This document shows, piece by piece, positions 46,395-58,483 of a stretch of 64,000 bases of DNA; the stretch's first letter is position 1, and each line of letters begins with the position of its first letter. Source of the DNA: Bacillota bacterium. GTDB taxonomy: Bacteria > Bacillota > Sulfobacillia > JABLXB01. The DNA lies in NCBI GenBank assembly GCA_013178305.1, contig JABLXB010000008.1:62001-126000 (forward strand). The letters are read 5' to 3'. The notes beneath the pieces are model-generated. The model did no database searches, was not told where the DNA came from, and saw only the letters and a program-made list of their open reading frames with translations. Position numbers and translations under genes: made by a program.

Positions 46395-46637
46395 TTGCCA
46401 CCGGATATAGCCCGCGAGTGCCTGACCGGAGCGAGGCGAACGCGTGATGAACATTCCTTCCTGCTGGGACGCTACCCCGAAGAGAAACACGGGCAGGCGC
46501 TGGTCAAAGACATACCGGTGGGCCGCATGGGGCAGCCCGAGGACGTCGGTTACATGGTAGCCTTCCTTGCGTCCGAGCTCGCGGGGTATATCTCGGGCCA
46601 GGTGTTCATCCTCGACGGCGGCCGCACATTCAAGTAG
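46395..46637 (+). pseudogene. 3' remnant of a short-chain dehydrogenase gene
   Basis: Only the C-terminal part of an SDR is readable: KDIPVGRMGQPEDVGYMVAFLASELAGYISGQVFILDGG and a stop. The Rossmann N-terminus and catalytic YxxxK are missing, and no start site is convincing. It is followed at once by a second fragment of the same kind. Confidence 0.75.
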
Positions 46638-46751
46638 GTAACCGGGGGTAGGCTCGCCGAAATCGTCGTGTTCCTGGCCTCGCCGGGTTCGGGTTACATC
46701 AACGGCCAGATAATCGTGGTCGACGGTGGCCGGACTCCTGTGATGTGTTGA
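46638..46751 (+). pseudogene. Second SDR 3' remnant
   Basis: Thirty-seven codons read AEIVVFLASPGSGYINGQIIVVDGG near the end, again only the SDR C-terminus. It directly follows the first remnant in the same frame after its stop. The two fragments indicate that two SDR genes decayed here. Confidence 0.7.
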
Positions 46752-46784
46752 AGCGGAGATGAGTACTACCTGGGGGTGAGAGAC

Positions 46785-47063
46785 ATGCCCGCGAAGATAC
46801 TAGTGGCGTCGGGCACGTCCAAGAACCGCATGAACACGGTCGCGGAACTCATCCGGAAGCTCTGCGCCGATCGCGGTGTAGAGGTGGAATGCAAGGCCGA
46901 GAACCTTTGGGAAGTAAACCTTGAGGCGGCGAAACCGGACGTGATAGTCGTCATCGGTCCGGAGAGACTCCAGACGAGTATCCCGGTTGTGAGAGGGATT
47001 CCGTTCCTCACCCGGATGGGGATGGACAAGGCCATCGACGAGATCTTGAAGCACGTGAAATAG
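46785..47063 (+). CDS. PTS IIB-like protein lacking the phosphorylatable Cys
   Basis: The 92-residue protein has the galactitol-type IIB fold (KILVASGTSKNRMNTVAELI, PDVIVVIGPERLQTSIPVVRGIPFL). In active IIB proteins the segment reads CGT; here it is SGT, with Ser10 in place of Cys. ATG 46785 follows GGGGGTGAG. No IIA or IIC partner is adjacent. It may be inactive in phosphotransfer or have another role. Confidence 0.78.
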   Translation: MPAKILVASGTSKNRMNTVAELIRKLCADRGVEVECKAENLWEVNLEAAKPDVIVVIGPERLQTSIPVVRGIPFLTRMGMDKAIDEILKHVK

Positions 47064-47098
47064 GGGGCTGCTGGCGACCACTTACCGGGGGTGTTCAC

Positions 47099-47581
47099 GT
47101 GAGAATCGCGGTCGGTAGTGACGAGGTCGGCTTCGACCTGAAGGAGATGCTCAAGGAATATCTAAAGCAGTCGGGGGTTGAGTGTGAGGACCTGGGGCCC
47201 GCGGACAGGGCGCCCGTGTTATACCCCGAGGTCGCGGCGAGGGTCGCCGAGGCTATACGCGGTGGGGCTTTCGACCGCGGGCTGCTCGTATGCGGCACCG
47301 GCATCGGGATGGCGATCTCTGCGAACAAGGTCCCCGGCATCCGCGCAGCCTGTTGCCACGACACATACTCGGCCGAGCGCGCCCGAAAGAGCAACAACGC
47401 CCAGATCATAACGATGGGCGCGAGGGTCATTGGACCTGATCTCGCGAAGTCGGTACTGGCCGCGTGGCTCGAGTCGGAATTCGCCGGCGGATCATCCGCT
47501 CCGAAGGTTGCCGCCATTGACGAATTGGACCGCAAGTATCGCAAGACCCGCGGTGAAATGTCAATGGCAGAAAATGGGTGA
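47099..47581 (+). CDS. RpiB/LacA-LacB family sugar-phosphate isomerase
   Basis: The 160-residue protein has the family catalytic Cys in LVCGTGIGMAISANKVPGIRAA and the ARKSNNAQIITMGARVIG segment. The usual SDHAGF near residue 10 reads SDEVGF, so the ribose-5-phosphate specificity is doubtful; LacAB or tetrose-phosphate isomerases are alternatives. GTG 47099 has GGGGGTG upstream. It lies with the IIB-like and SDR remnants, so this was probably a polyol or sugar operon. Confidence 0.85.
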   Translation: MRIAVGSDEVGFDLKEMLKEYLKQSGVECEDLGPADRAPVLYPEVAARVAEAIRGGAFDRGLLVCGTGIGMAISANKVPGIRAACCHDTYSAERARKSNNAQIITMGARVIGPDLAKSVLAAWLESEFAGGSSAPKVAAIDELDRKYRKTRGEMSMAENG

Positions 47582-47735
47582 TCATTAGGGATTGCATAAG
47601 CAGTGGTGGGACGATGGGCAATAAGATAGCGTCCCGGAACTGGCAGAAGCTGGTTCCAGGTAGAAGAAGACGATTTGTACCTTGACAACCCCTAAGAGGA
47701 GCGGAGCCTCCTTTCGCGGTAAACTTGGCCTTTGC

Positions 47736-48935
47736 TTAGCAAGGCAAAGACCAGGCGGACCAGTTTTCGCGCTGTAGGACGAGGGCCCGCTTGTGGTGGT
47801 GATGGCTGGCCTCGTTGTACTTGCGCTGGTAGAAGGCAGCGAACTCCGGTTCCTGCACTCTGACGGAGTTAGCGGCTTGGACCAGGTAGTAACGGAGGTA
47901 GAAGTTGCCCGAGCGGGTCAGGGGCAGGTCCTGGGCGGCGAACTTACTGGACTGGTGGTTGCGCCATGTAAGGCCGGCGAACTTGGCAAGGGCATCGTCA
48001 TCTGGAAAGCGGTGGACGTCGCCGACTTCGGCGATCGTGCCCGCGGTGTAGACGGGGCCTATACCTGGGACGGTGTCGAGGGTCTGTGGTATAGCCTGAA
48101 GGTCCCGGGCGATGACGATGTTGAGTTTACACTCCTGGGCTTCGAGGAAGCGAACGGTCTCCAGGGACATGGCCAGGGCGGTATCCACCGCGTCGCGCAT
48201 CTTGGGATGGAGGCGATAGGCTCTCTGGCTGATGTTCTTGAGGATCTGGGCCATATGGTCGACATCCTTGAGGCGGTTGTTGCCGTTTTGGGCGATGAGA
48301 TATACGAGTTCCGGCAAGGGGCGCTGGACGATCTCGTCAGGCGTGAGGTTTTCGAGGACAGCCTGGGAGGCCTTACCGAAGACGTTGGAGAAGGGGCAGC
48401 CCTTGGCATAGGTAGAGAACTTGAGGAAGATGAGGCTGAGGGCGCGGTTCTTCTCGTTGGTCAAGGTGTGGACGAGGTGGTAGCGATAGCGGGTAAGGCG
48501 CTGCAAAGGCGCGAAGCGGAGGTCCGGTGGTGGACTGGGCTTTACGCGCCCGAAACGGAGACAGTCTGCGATTACCCTGGCGTCGATTTTATCGGTTTTG
48601 GCCATGTCGGGATAGAGTCGCTTGAAGCCGTCGATGACCTTGGGGTTTATGACGGTGACGGTTGCTTCGATGGCCTTGAGGCCCGGGTCATCGTAGAGAG
48701 CCTGGTGTAGATGCCACCAGTAGAGGTTCGTGGCCTCCATGCCGATGCTGGCGGTGTCCGAGCCGGTGGCCCGAACGAGGTCGAGGGTTTTCTCGACGAG
48801 GCGTTCGGTTCCCGGGAGGTCGTTGGAGACGGTGAAACGGGCGAGGTCGTCGCCGGCGGGATCCATGACGCAGACGACGTTATCTTCGGAGCCGAGGTCG
48901 ATCCCGACGAAGAGCGTTCTGGACAGGGGGTTCAC
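47736..48935 (-). CDS. IS110-family transposase, C-terminally frameshifted
   Basis: The 399-residue product has an N-terminal DEDD RuvC-like domain (FVGIDLGSEDNVVCVMD, GMEATNLYWW, KTDKIDARVIADCLRFG) and a C-terminal Tnp20 domain (TVPGIGPVYTAGTIAEVG ... LTRSGNFYLRYYLVQ). After HHKRALVL the reading frame ends in a nonsense tail. In the next frame the expected tail TARKLVRLVFALLSKGQVYR continues to 47692, so one base appears to be missing near 47776. The start may be GTG 48935 or a CTG at 48926 behind AAAGGAGGTG. Confidence 0.88.
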   Translation of the reverse strand: MNPLSRTLFVGIDLGSEDNVVCVMDPAGDDLARFTVSNDLPGTERLVEKTLDLVRATGSDTASIGMEATNLYWWHLHQALYDDPGLKAIEATVTVINPKVIDGFKRLYPDMAKTDKIDARVIADCLRFGRVKPSPPPDLRFAPLQRLTRYRYHLVHTLTNEKNRALSLIFLKFSTYAKGCPFSNVFGKASQAVLENLTPDEIVQRPLPELVYLIAQNGNNRLKDVDHMAQILKNISQRAYRLHPKMRDAVDTALAMSLETVRFLEAQECKLNIVIARDLQAIPQTLDTVPGIGPVYTAGTIAEVGDVHRFPDDDALAKFAGLTWRNHQSSKFAAQDLPLTRSGNFYLRYYLVQAANSVRVQEPEFAAFYQRKYNEASHHHHKRALVLQRENWSAWSLPC

Positions 48936-48965
48936 CTCCTTTCGGGGGTTGTGTTGAGAACAGGT

Positions 48966-49201
48966 TTTGGGGTGCCCTCGGGCGCCCGGAGTAACGGCAA
49001 CCTTGCCCATGAGCGCTCATCCTGGTGGGACAGTGCAGGGGCCCCTTGCTAAAGGGGGCGTCCCCGCCGGGAGGCGCAACCCGCGCGTAAGATGCGCGCT
49101 CCGGGCCCGGGGAGCAGTCTCTCGAAAGCCTTCTGGTGGCAGAGTGACTCAGAACTGCCCCACACCGGTTCTACCGGGATTGTCCCAGAGGGCACCCCAA
49201 A
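48966..49201 (-). ncRNA. Candidate bridge RNA region of the IS110 element
   Basis: The 5' flank of the transposase is enclosed by exact complements TTTGGGGTGCCCTC (48966-48979) and GAGGGCACCCCAAA (49188-49201), with further local G+C-rich hairpins inside. IS110-group elements encode a guide (bridge) RNA of roughly 180 bases upstream of the transposase. Position and structure fit, but loop guide sequences were not identified. Confidence 0.3.
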
Positions 49202-49273
49202 TCGCAAACCAGATTCTGCTAATACAGAGCAAGAGAAGAGTCTCATACTCAAAGGATACAAGGAGTGACTCGA

Positions 49274-50344
49274 TTGCCTGTCGACACGACCCACCAGGTA
49301 ACGATCATCGGAGCGGGCGTGATGGGGAGCGCTCTCACCGTGCCGCTGAGCGATAACGGCCGCCGCGTCAATCTGTGGGGGACCGAGCTCGACGGCGAGA
49401 TAATCGACTCTATCAGGGCGGGCGGCGTGCACCCTGTACTCAAGGCGCCCATCCCCGGCGGCGTGCGGACGTTCAAGGTCTGCGAGCTGGCGGAGGCCGT
49501 GTCGGGTAGCGACGTGATACTCATGGCCATATCCTCGTACGCGCTGGGCAAGGTATTCGCGCGCGTGGTTCCGTTCATCCGCCCTGGCATGACGGTCATC
49601 ACCGTCTCAAAGGGCCTGGAACCGCGCGGCGATGGGAAGATCGTCATACTCCCCGAGATCCTCGAGAGCCTGCTCCCAACCGGCTTCAGGGAGGCTGTAC
49701 CCATCGTCGCGGTAGGAGGGCCCTCCAAAGCGGCCGAGGTCGCAAGGAGGTCGCTTACGCCGGTGGTATATGCCTCGAAGAGGCCAGAATCCGCCGAGTT
49801 CTGCGCGGGACTCATCAGGAACCGGTGGTACCTCGTGCAAGTGAGCGATGACCTCGCCGGGGTCGAATTGTGCGCGGCGTTGAAGAACGTATACGCCATA
49901 GGCCTGGGGCTGTGTGAGGGGTTCGATCATGGCCGCGGGACGCCGCACAAGAACGCGAAGGGTGGACTCATGACATACGCTGTTCTGGAGATGGCCAGAA
50001 TCGTTGAGGCCATGGGTGGCGATGCGCGGACCGCGTTCGGCCTCGCCGGGGCGGGGGACCTGGAACTCACGGGGGAGGCCGGGCGCAACAGGGTGCTCGG
50101 CGAGCAGATCGGGTGGGGAGTTGACGTTGTGGTCGCCGTCGAGCAGATGAAGTCCGAGGGCCTCACGGTGGAGGGTTATCCCGCCGCCCGCAATGCTCAT
50201 ACGCTGCTGGCGCAGCTTGAGTCGGACGGCCGGCTTTCGCCCCACGAGGCGCCGGTACTCGACACGCTGTACCGCGTGCTGTATGAAGGGCTGGAGCCGT
50301 ACAGGGCGGTGCGGGGCCTCCTCGAGCGAGTCATGGCAGGCTGA
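49274..50344 (+). CDS. gpsA: NAD(P)-dependent glycerol-3-phosphate dehydrogenase-like protein
   Basis: The roughly 356-residue protein has the Rossmann loop GAGVMGSALTVPLSDNG (near 14), VSKGLEPRGDGK, VGGPSKAAEVA and the catalytic Lys in CAALKNVYAIGLGLCEGFDHG, followed by GLAGAGDLELT. This matches GpsA, which makes or uses glycerol 3-phosphate. TTG 49274 has AAGGAG 8 bases upstream. It lies at the left edge of the glycerol cluster, so it may be a catabolic or regulatory paralogue. Confidence 0.88.
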   Translation: MPVDTTHQVTIIGAGVMGSALTVPLSDNGRRVNLWGTELDGEIIDSIRAGGVHPVLKAPIPGGVRTFKVCELAEAVSGSDVILMAISSYALGKVFARVVPFIRPGMTVITVSKGLEPRGDGKIVILPEILESLLPTGFREAVPIVAVGGPSKAAEVARRSLTPVVYASKRPESAEFCAGLIRNRWYLVQVSDDLAGVELCAALKNVYAIGLGLCEGFDHGRGTPHKNAKGGLMTYAVLEMARIVEAMGGDARTAFGLAGAGDLELTGEAGRNRVLGEQIGWGVDVVVAVEQMKSEGLTVEGYPAARNAHTLLAQLESDGRLSPHEAPVLDTLYRVLYEGLEPYRAVRGLLERVMAG

Positions 50345-50423
50345 ACCAGGAACCTGCGTCATTATGGAAGCAGTCTCTGGGGCCCGGCGCGATGCCGGGC
50401 TGTTCGTTCTGGCGGGTGGGTAA

Positions 50424-50669
50424 TACCTTCCGCGATGGGGTCCGGCCGTACTGTGGTTGACAGGAACCGTTACGGCAAATCCGTTGGCATGGCGGGGTCG
50501 GAGGACGGCCGCCGCCGTTCCGAAGGCCAGAATACCGGATTGTATGGCCGCGATCGACCGGCTGGCCGTCCTGCCCCCGATCTCGGTAGGTGACGTAATC
50601 GCTCCGGACTTGGCCTCCACAGGCGTCGCGCTTATTGCTACCTGGTGCTACCTGGACGTCAGGGATTGA
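50424..50669 (+). pseudogene. C-terminal remnant of a DUF1667 gene
   Basis: The frame encodes LTGTVTANPLAWRGRRTAAAVPKARIPDC and ISVGDVIAPDLASTGVALIATW. This aligns with the C-terminal two-thirds of the DUF1667 protein at 56250-56615 (LTSTVRVTRG..VRTASAIPKRSI and CGDVLVEGLASTGVPLVATW). The Cys-rich N-terminus is absent and there is no ribosome binding site. Confidence 0.7.
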
Positions 50670-50710
50670 CGCGGTTGGCTCGCAAGATTTTTCCACCGGC
50701 GGAAGGAAAA

Positions 50711-50737
50711 TTGACACGGTCGTCGTAGTCGTATAAG
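50711..50737 (+). promoter_or_regulatory. Putative promoter of the glycerol operon
   Basis: TTGACA (50711-50716) and TATAAG (50732-50737) are 15 bases apart, a short but usable spacing. Transcription from near 50744 would place the antiterminator/terminator leader at its 5' end. Confidence 0.5.
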
Positions 50738-50763
50738 AGAATATAGCGACAACCGTATAACTA

Positions 50764-50789
50764 GGGACGGAGAGCAATCGGAGAGTCCC
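50764..50789 (+). promoter_or_regulatory. Antiterminator hairpin 1, candidate GlpP target
   Basis: GGGAC (50764-50768) pairs with GTCCC (50785-50789) around a 16-base loop that contains two GGAGA repeats. The GTCCC arm is also the first arm of the terminator at 50785-50831, so the two structures exclude each other. A very similar loop occurs at 53381-53394. Stabilisation by GlpP with glycerol 3-phosphate is inferred from the adjacent glpP gene. Confidence 0.6.
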
Positions 50790-50831
50790 ATTCATCCTGC
50801 GATAAGCGGGATGGATGGGACATTTTATTTT
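50785..50831 (+). terminator. Leader terminator (attenuator) of the glycerol operon
   Basis: A 16-bp stem (50785-50800 with 50806-50821; two G-U pairs) closes a GATAA loop and is followed by ATTTTATTTT. It lies between the promoter and the first gene, 83 bases before the membrane protein, so it must be read through for expression. Confidence 0.85.
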
Positions 50832-50913
50832 CCCCGGAGGGGGTGGTGAGCCGACACCGAGTCAGTTCCGCGCACTGTGTCCCCGTTCAAGAACAGCGAG
50901 GGTGGTGATTTGA

Positions 50914-53335
<2,422 letters not shown>

Positions 53336-53374
53336 TAGCAGCAACTGGCTGCCGTAGCCAAAAAGCATAGGAAC

Positions 53375-53400
53375 GTGGCCAGGAGACTCGGAGAGGCCGC
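53375..53400 (+). promoter_or_regulatory. Antiterminator hairpin 2, candidate GlpP target
   Basis: GTGGCC (53375-53380) pairs with GGCCGC (53395-53400, one G-U pair) around a 14-base loop containing GGAGA-CTC-GGAGA. The 3' arm overlaps the first arm of the terminator at 53392. The arrangement repeats that of hairpin 1 at 50764-50789, though outside the loop the sequence differs. Confidence 0.55.
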
Positions 53401-53440
53401 TTACCGGGCTAACACTCGGGAGTGGCCTCTTTCTCTCTTG
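53392..53440 (+). terminator. Terminator/attenuator between glpK and glpA
   Basis: AGAGGCCGCT (53392-53401) pairs with AGTGGCCTCT (53421-53430) across a 19-base loop, followed by the T-rich TTCTCTCTTG. It would end glpK transcripts or gate entry into glpA. Confidence 0.75.
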
Positions 53441-53465
53441 TCCCAGCGTTGACGGGGGTTGACTC

Positions 53466-54953
53466 ATGCGACAGGGCAATGCCGGTAACAAGTATGACGT
53501 GGTGGTTGTCGGGGGCGGCATCGTTGGAACGATGATCGCCAGGGAGATGTCGAGGTACCGCCTCAAAGTCGCACTACTCGAGAAGGAGCTCGACGTCGGT
53601 GTTGGGAGCACCAAGGCCAACAGCGCGATAGTACACGCGGGGTTTGACGCCGAGCCGGGCACGCTCAAGGCGTCTCTCAATGTCAAGGGCACTGCCCTGT
53701 TTCCATCTGTGGCTGAAGAGCTGGGGGTGGAGTTTGCCCAAACCGGTTCCCTCGTAGTCGCCGTGGAGCGGGAGGAAATCCCGGCGTTGGAGGAACTGGT
53801 GGAGCGCGGACGGCTCAACGGGGTGAGGGGCCTTGAGGTAATCAATGGGGATAGGCTATTCCTGCTTGAACCCAACCTTAACAGGGCGGCGGTGGCGGCG
53901 CTCCATGCGACGACGGCGGGGATCACCTGCCCGTTCCGGCTTGCCATCGCGGCGGCCGAGAACGCAGTGACCAACGGCGTGGCGCTCTACAGGGGTTGCC
54001 CGGTCACCGGTGTGCTGGTAGACCGGGGAGCGGTTCGCGCGGTAGCAACGCCGTTGGGAGAGTTCGGGTGCGACTACCTCGTGAACGCAGCCGGCCTTCA
54101 CGCCGACGAGGTTGCGAGGCTGGCAGGTGACGATTCTCTCGGCATAAGGCCAAGGCGAGGCGAGTACCACGTGCTGGACAAGTCCGCCCGGGCACTCGTA
54201 CGCACCGTCGTGTTTCCGGTGCCGAGCAAGGTGAGCAAAGGCATAATCGTGGCCCCGACCATCGACGGTAACATCATCGTTGGGCCGAACGCCGAGGATA
54301 TCCGGGACAAGGAGGACACGGCCACCACCGCCGCCGGACTCAGGGAGGTCCTGGCGGGGGCCGCGCGACTCGTACCCGCGGTGGACGGCGCTTTGCCCCC
54401 AATTACCCAGTATAGTGGTCTCCGCGCCGTGGAAAAGGGAGGCGACTTCGTGGTTACCCCCAGCACTACGGTGCGGGGTCTCGTAAACGTGGCCGGGATT
54501 CAGTCGCCCGGGTTGTCGGCCGCACCGGCGATAGCGCCTCTCGTTGTGGAAATCCTCCGCGAAATGGGGTTACGAACGGTCCCTAACCCGGCGTTCAACC
54601 CCGAGAGAAAACCCCCGTGGCGATTCGCCGGGCTTTGCGACGCTGAAAGAAGCGCCGCCGTCGAGCGAGACCGGGACTGCGGACACATAGTCTGCAGGTG
54701 TGAGTCCGTGACTAGGGCCGAAGTCCTGGCGGCGATCAGGGGCCCCGTGGGCGCCCTGACCCTGGACGGTATCAAGAGACGGACTCGTGCCGGCATGGGG
54801 CGTTGCCAGGGCGGTTTCTGCACCCCCAGGATCCTGTCCATCACGGCACAGGAGATGGGCCAGGCCGCCGAAAGCCTTCTCAAGAGCGAACCGGGGTCCC
54901 CGCTCGTTGCCGGTCTCACCAGGCCTGAAGCAGTCGCAGATTGGGGGGACTGA
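53466..54953 (+). CDS. glpA: FAD-dependent glycerol-3-phosphate dehydrogenase, GlpA-like
   Basis: The 495-residue flavoprotein has the FAD motif VVVVGGGIVGTMIAREMSRY (near 12), a DAO-type core (VGVGSTKANSAIVHAGFDAEPGT) and a C-terminal BFD-like [2Fe-2S] region with CRCESV ... GRCQGGFCTP. It oxidises glycerol 3-phosphate to DHAP and passes electrons on through its Fe-S site. ATG 53466 begins 26 bases after the attenuator T-run. It overlaps no gene; the next start is 6 bases after its stop. Confidence 0.92.
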   Translation: MRQGNAGNKYDVVVVGGGIVGTMIAREMSRYRLKVALLEKELDVGVGSTKANSAIVHAGFDAEPGTLKASLNVKGTALFPSVAEELGVEFAQTGSLVVAVEREEIPALEELVERGRLNGVRGLEVINGDRLFLLEPNLNRAAVAALHATTAGITCPFRLAIAAAENAVTNGVALYRGCPVTGVLVDRGAVRAVATPLGEFGCDYLVNAAGLHADEVARLAGDDSLGIRPRRGEYHVLDKSARALVRTVVFPVPSKVSKGIIVAPTIDGNIIVGPNAEDIRDKEDTATTAAGLREVLAGAARLVPAVDGALPPITQYSGLRAVEKGGDFVVTPSTTVRGLVNVAGIQSPGLSAAPAIAPLVVEILREMGLRTVPNPAFNPERKPPWRFAGLCDAERSAAVERDRDCGHIVCRCESVTRAEVLAAIRGPVGALTLDGIKRRTRAGMGRCQGGFCTPRILSITAQEMGQAAESLLKSEPGSPLVAGLTRPEAVADWGD

Positions 54954-54958
54954 CAGGC

Positions 54959-56260
54959 ATGCCGTCTGTCTGTTACGACGTCGTCGTGGTGGGTGGCGGC
55001 CCGGCGGGCCTTGCGGCGGCGTGTTCCGCGATGGAAGCGGGAGCCTCGTCGGTGGTCATCGTGGAGCGGGACGCCGAACTTGGGGGGATTCTTCGGCAGT
55101 GCGTACATACCGGCTTCGGCCTGCGGATCTTCAGAGAGGACCTCACCGGACCGGAGTACGCGGAGCGCTGGATAGAGCGGGTACGTGAGCTTGGCGTGGA
55201 GCAGCGTACCGGCGCGTTTGCCCTGTCTCTCAACGCGGACGGGCGGGTCAAGGTGGTGAGCGCCACGCGCGGGGTCGAGGAAATCCGGGGCAAGGCGATC
55301 GTTCTTGCCATGGGGTGCAGGGAGAAGACTCGTGGCGCCCTGGCGATCCCGGGCACAAGGCCGTCGGGCGTGTGGACTGCCGGAACCGCCCAGCGACTCA
55401 TCAACGTAGAGGGCTATCTCCCCGGGAGGCGGATCGTGATAGCCGGCTCCGGCGACGTCGGGCTGATCATGGCGAGGCGCCTGCACCTTGAGGGTGCGGA
55501 AGTGCAAGGGGTTATAGAAATCGCTCCGTTCCCCGGTGGACTCATGCGTAACGTCGTCCAGTGCCTCGAGGACTACCGGATCCCTCTTCTCCTCTCGCAC
55601 GCCATAACCGAGATCGGGGGCCGCAGGCGAGTTGAATGGGTGAAAGTGGCCGGGGTAGGGCCGGACCTGAGACCAGCTCGTCAACTTGAGCGAGTGATCG
55701 AGTGCGACACCGTGCTCCTTTCAGTTGGGTTGATCCCCGAGAACGAGCTCAGCCGCGAGGCGGGCATAGCGATTGACCCGAAGACGGGGGGGGCCGTTGT
55801 CACACAATACATGGAGACGTCTTTGCCGGGCGTGTTCGCCTGCGGCAACGTCGTCCACGTCAACGACCTGGTGGATAACGTCAGCGACGAGGCGATCGTG
55901 GCCGGGCGCGAGGCCGCCGCGTTTGCGTGCCGGCGCAGCGCGAGAGTTGGCCGCTGGATCGACGTGAAAGGCGGCGACCGCGTCAGGAGTGTCGTCCCCC
56001 AGCGGGTGTCGAGCGCCGGAGTGAACACCGTCACCCTGGACCTGAGGGTCACAGAGGTGATCGACCACGCCGTCGTCGAGGTCGCTACTAATGACAGGGT
56101 ACTGGCCACGCACAAACGCAGGAGGGTTCGCCCCGGCGAGATGGTCAGGATCCCGCTCGCGGCCTCGCACATTGACAGCGTGCCGTTTGAGTGCGGCTCG
56201 ATCAGGGTTTCAGTCGCGCACAGTCGCGCACAGGGAGGGCCTGTAGGCAGTGGAAACTAG
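54959..56260 (+). CDS. NAD(P)/FAD oxidoreductase subunit paired with GlpA
   Basis: The 433-residue protein has the FAD loop VVVVGGGPAGLAAACSA (near 8), REKTRGALAIPGTRPSGV, the NAD loop IVIAGSGDVGLIMARRL (near 158) and VFACGNVVHVNDLVD. This pyridine-nucleotide-disulfide-type protein lacks the redox CxxC. Such genes stand between glpA and DUF1667 in many anaerobes, and the three are thought to form a complex. ATG 54959 has GGGGGGA upstream. Confidence 0.88.
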   Translation: MPSVCYDVVVVGGGPAGLAAACSAMEAGASSVVIVERDAELGGILRQCVHTGFGLRIFREDLTGPEYAERWIERVRELGVEQRTGAFALSLNADGRVKVVSATRGVEEIRGKAIVLAMGCREKTRGALAIPGTRPSGVWTAGTAQRLINVEGYLPGRRIVIAGSGDVGLIMARRLHLEGAEVQGVIEIAPFPGGLMRNVVQCLEDYRIPLLLSHAITEIGGRRRVEWVKVAGVGPDLRPARQLERVIECDTVLLSVGLIPENELSREAGIAIDPKTGGAVVTQYMETSLPGVFACGNVVHVNDLVDNVSDEAIVAGREAAAFACRRSARVGRWIDVKGGDRVRSVVPQRVSSAGVNTVTLDLRVTEVIDHAVVEVATNDRVLATHKRRRVRPGEMVRIPLAASHIDSVPFECGSIRVSVAHSRAQGGPVGSGN

Positions 56261-56615
56261 GGAGTTCAGCTGCATTGTATGCCCGAACGGTTGCCGCATA
56301 ACGGTGCAGTCCATGCCCGAAAGCGCACCGCTTGTAAGTGGAGCCGAGTGTCCCAAAGGGATCACCTATGTCCTTGAAGAATTGGCAAATCCGTTAAGGG
56401 TTCTAACGTCGACTGTGAGAGTGACGAGGGGCCCGGTTAAGGTGCTACCGGTACGCACGGCTTCAGCTATTCCAAAACGCAGTATCGGCGAGTGTATGCG
56501 AGTCATCAGGACGGTTGTGGTGTCGCCCCCAGTGAAGTGCGGGGATGTCCTGGTCGAGGGCCTCGCTTCCACGGGCGTCCCCCTTGTTGCCACGTGGAGT
56601 GTTCCGGAATCTTAA
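56250..56615 (+). CDS. DUF1667 protein, third subunit of the GlpA-type complex
   Basis: The 121-residue protein has an N-terminal Cys set (FSCIVCPNGCR, AECPKG) that looks like a metal or Fe-S site, and a conserved C-terminal KCGDVLVEGLASTGVPLVATW. Its start overlaps the previous gene by 11 bases. This family is found with GlpA-like and flavoprotein genes, implying a joint electron-transfer complex. A truncated relative lies at 50424. Confidence 0.9.
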   Translation: METREFSCIVCPNGCRITVQSMPESAPLVSGAECPKGITYVLEELANPLRVLTSTVRVTRGPVKVLPVRTASAIPKRSIGECMRVIRTVVVSPPVKCGDVLVEGLASTGVPLVATWSVPES

Positions 56616-56664
56616 CGGAGAGCGCGGGATGGAATTCGCTCGGCACGCCGGGGAGGAGACTGGA

Positions 56665-58445
<1,781 letters not shown>

Positions 58446-58483
58446 ACCTGGGCGCGCCGGGACGACGGCAAGGAGGGACCCCC

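Larger units (their letters stand above)
47692..49201 (-). mobile_element. IS110-family insertion sequence (approximate limits)
   Basis: It contains one DEDD transposase gene and a roughly 265-base structured upstream flank with a 14-bp long-range inverted repeat. IS110 elements lack clear terminal repeats, so the exact ends cannot be fixed. It lies between the isomerase and the glycerol cluster. A frameshift in the transposase suggests that this copy is inactive. Confidence 0.7.

Noticed and set aside
50711-50831. Glycine or other metabolite riboswitch in the glycerol leader
   Set aside because: The leader is too short for a known aptamer; two small alternative hairpins with twin GGAGA repeats and a nearby glpP fit protein-dependent antitermination better.
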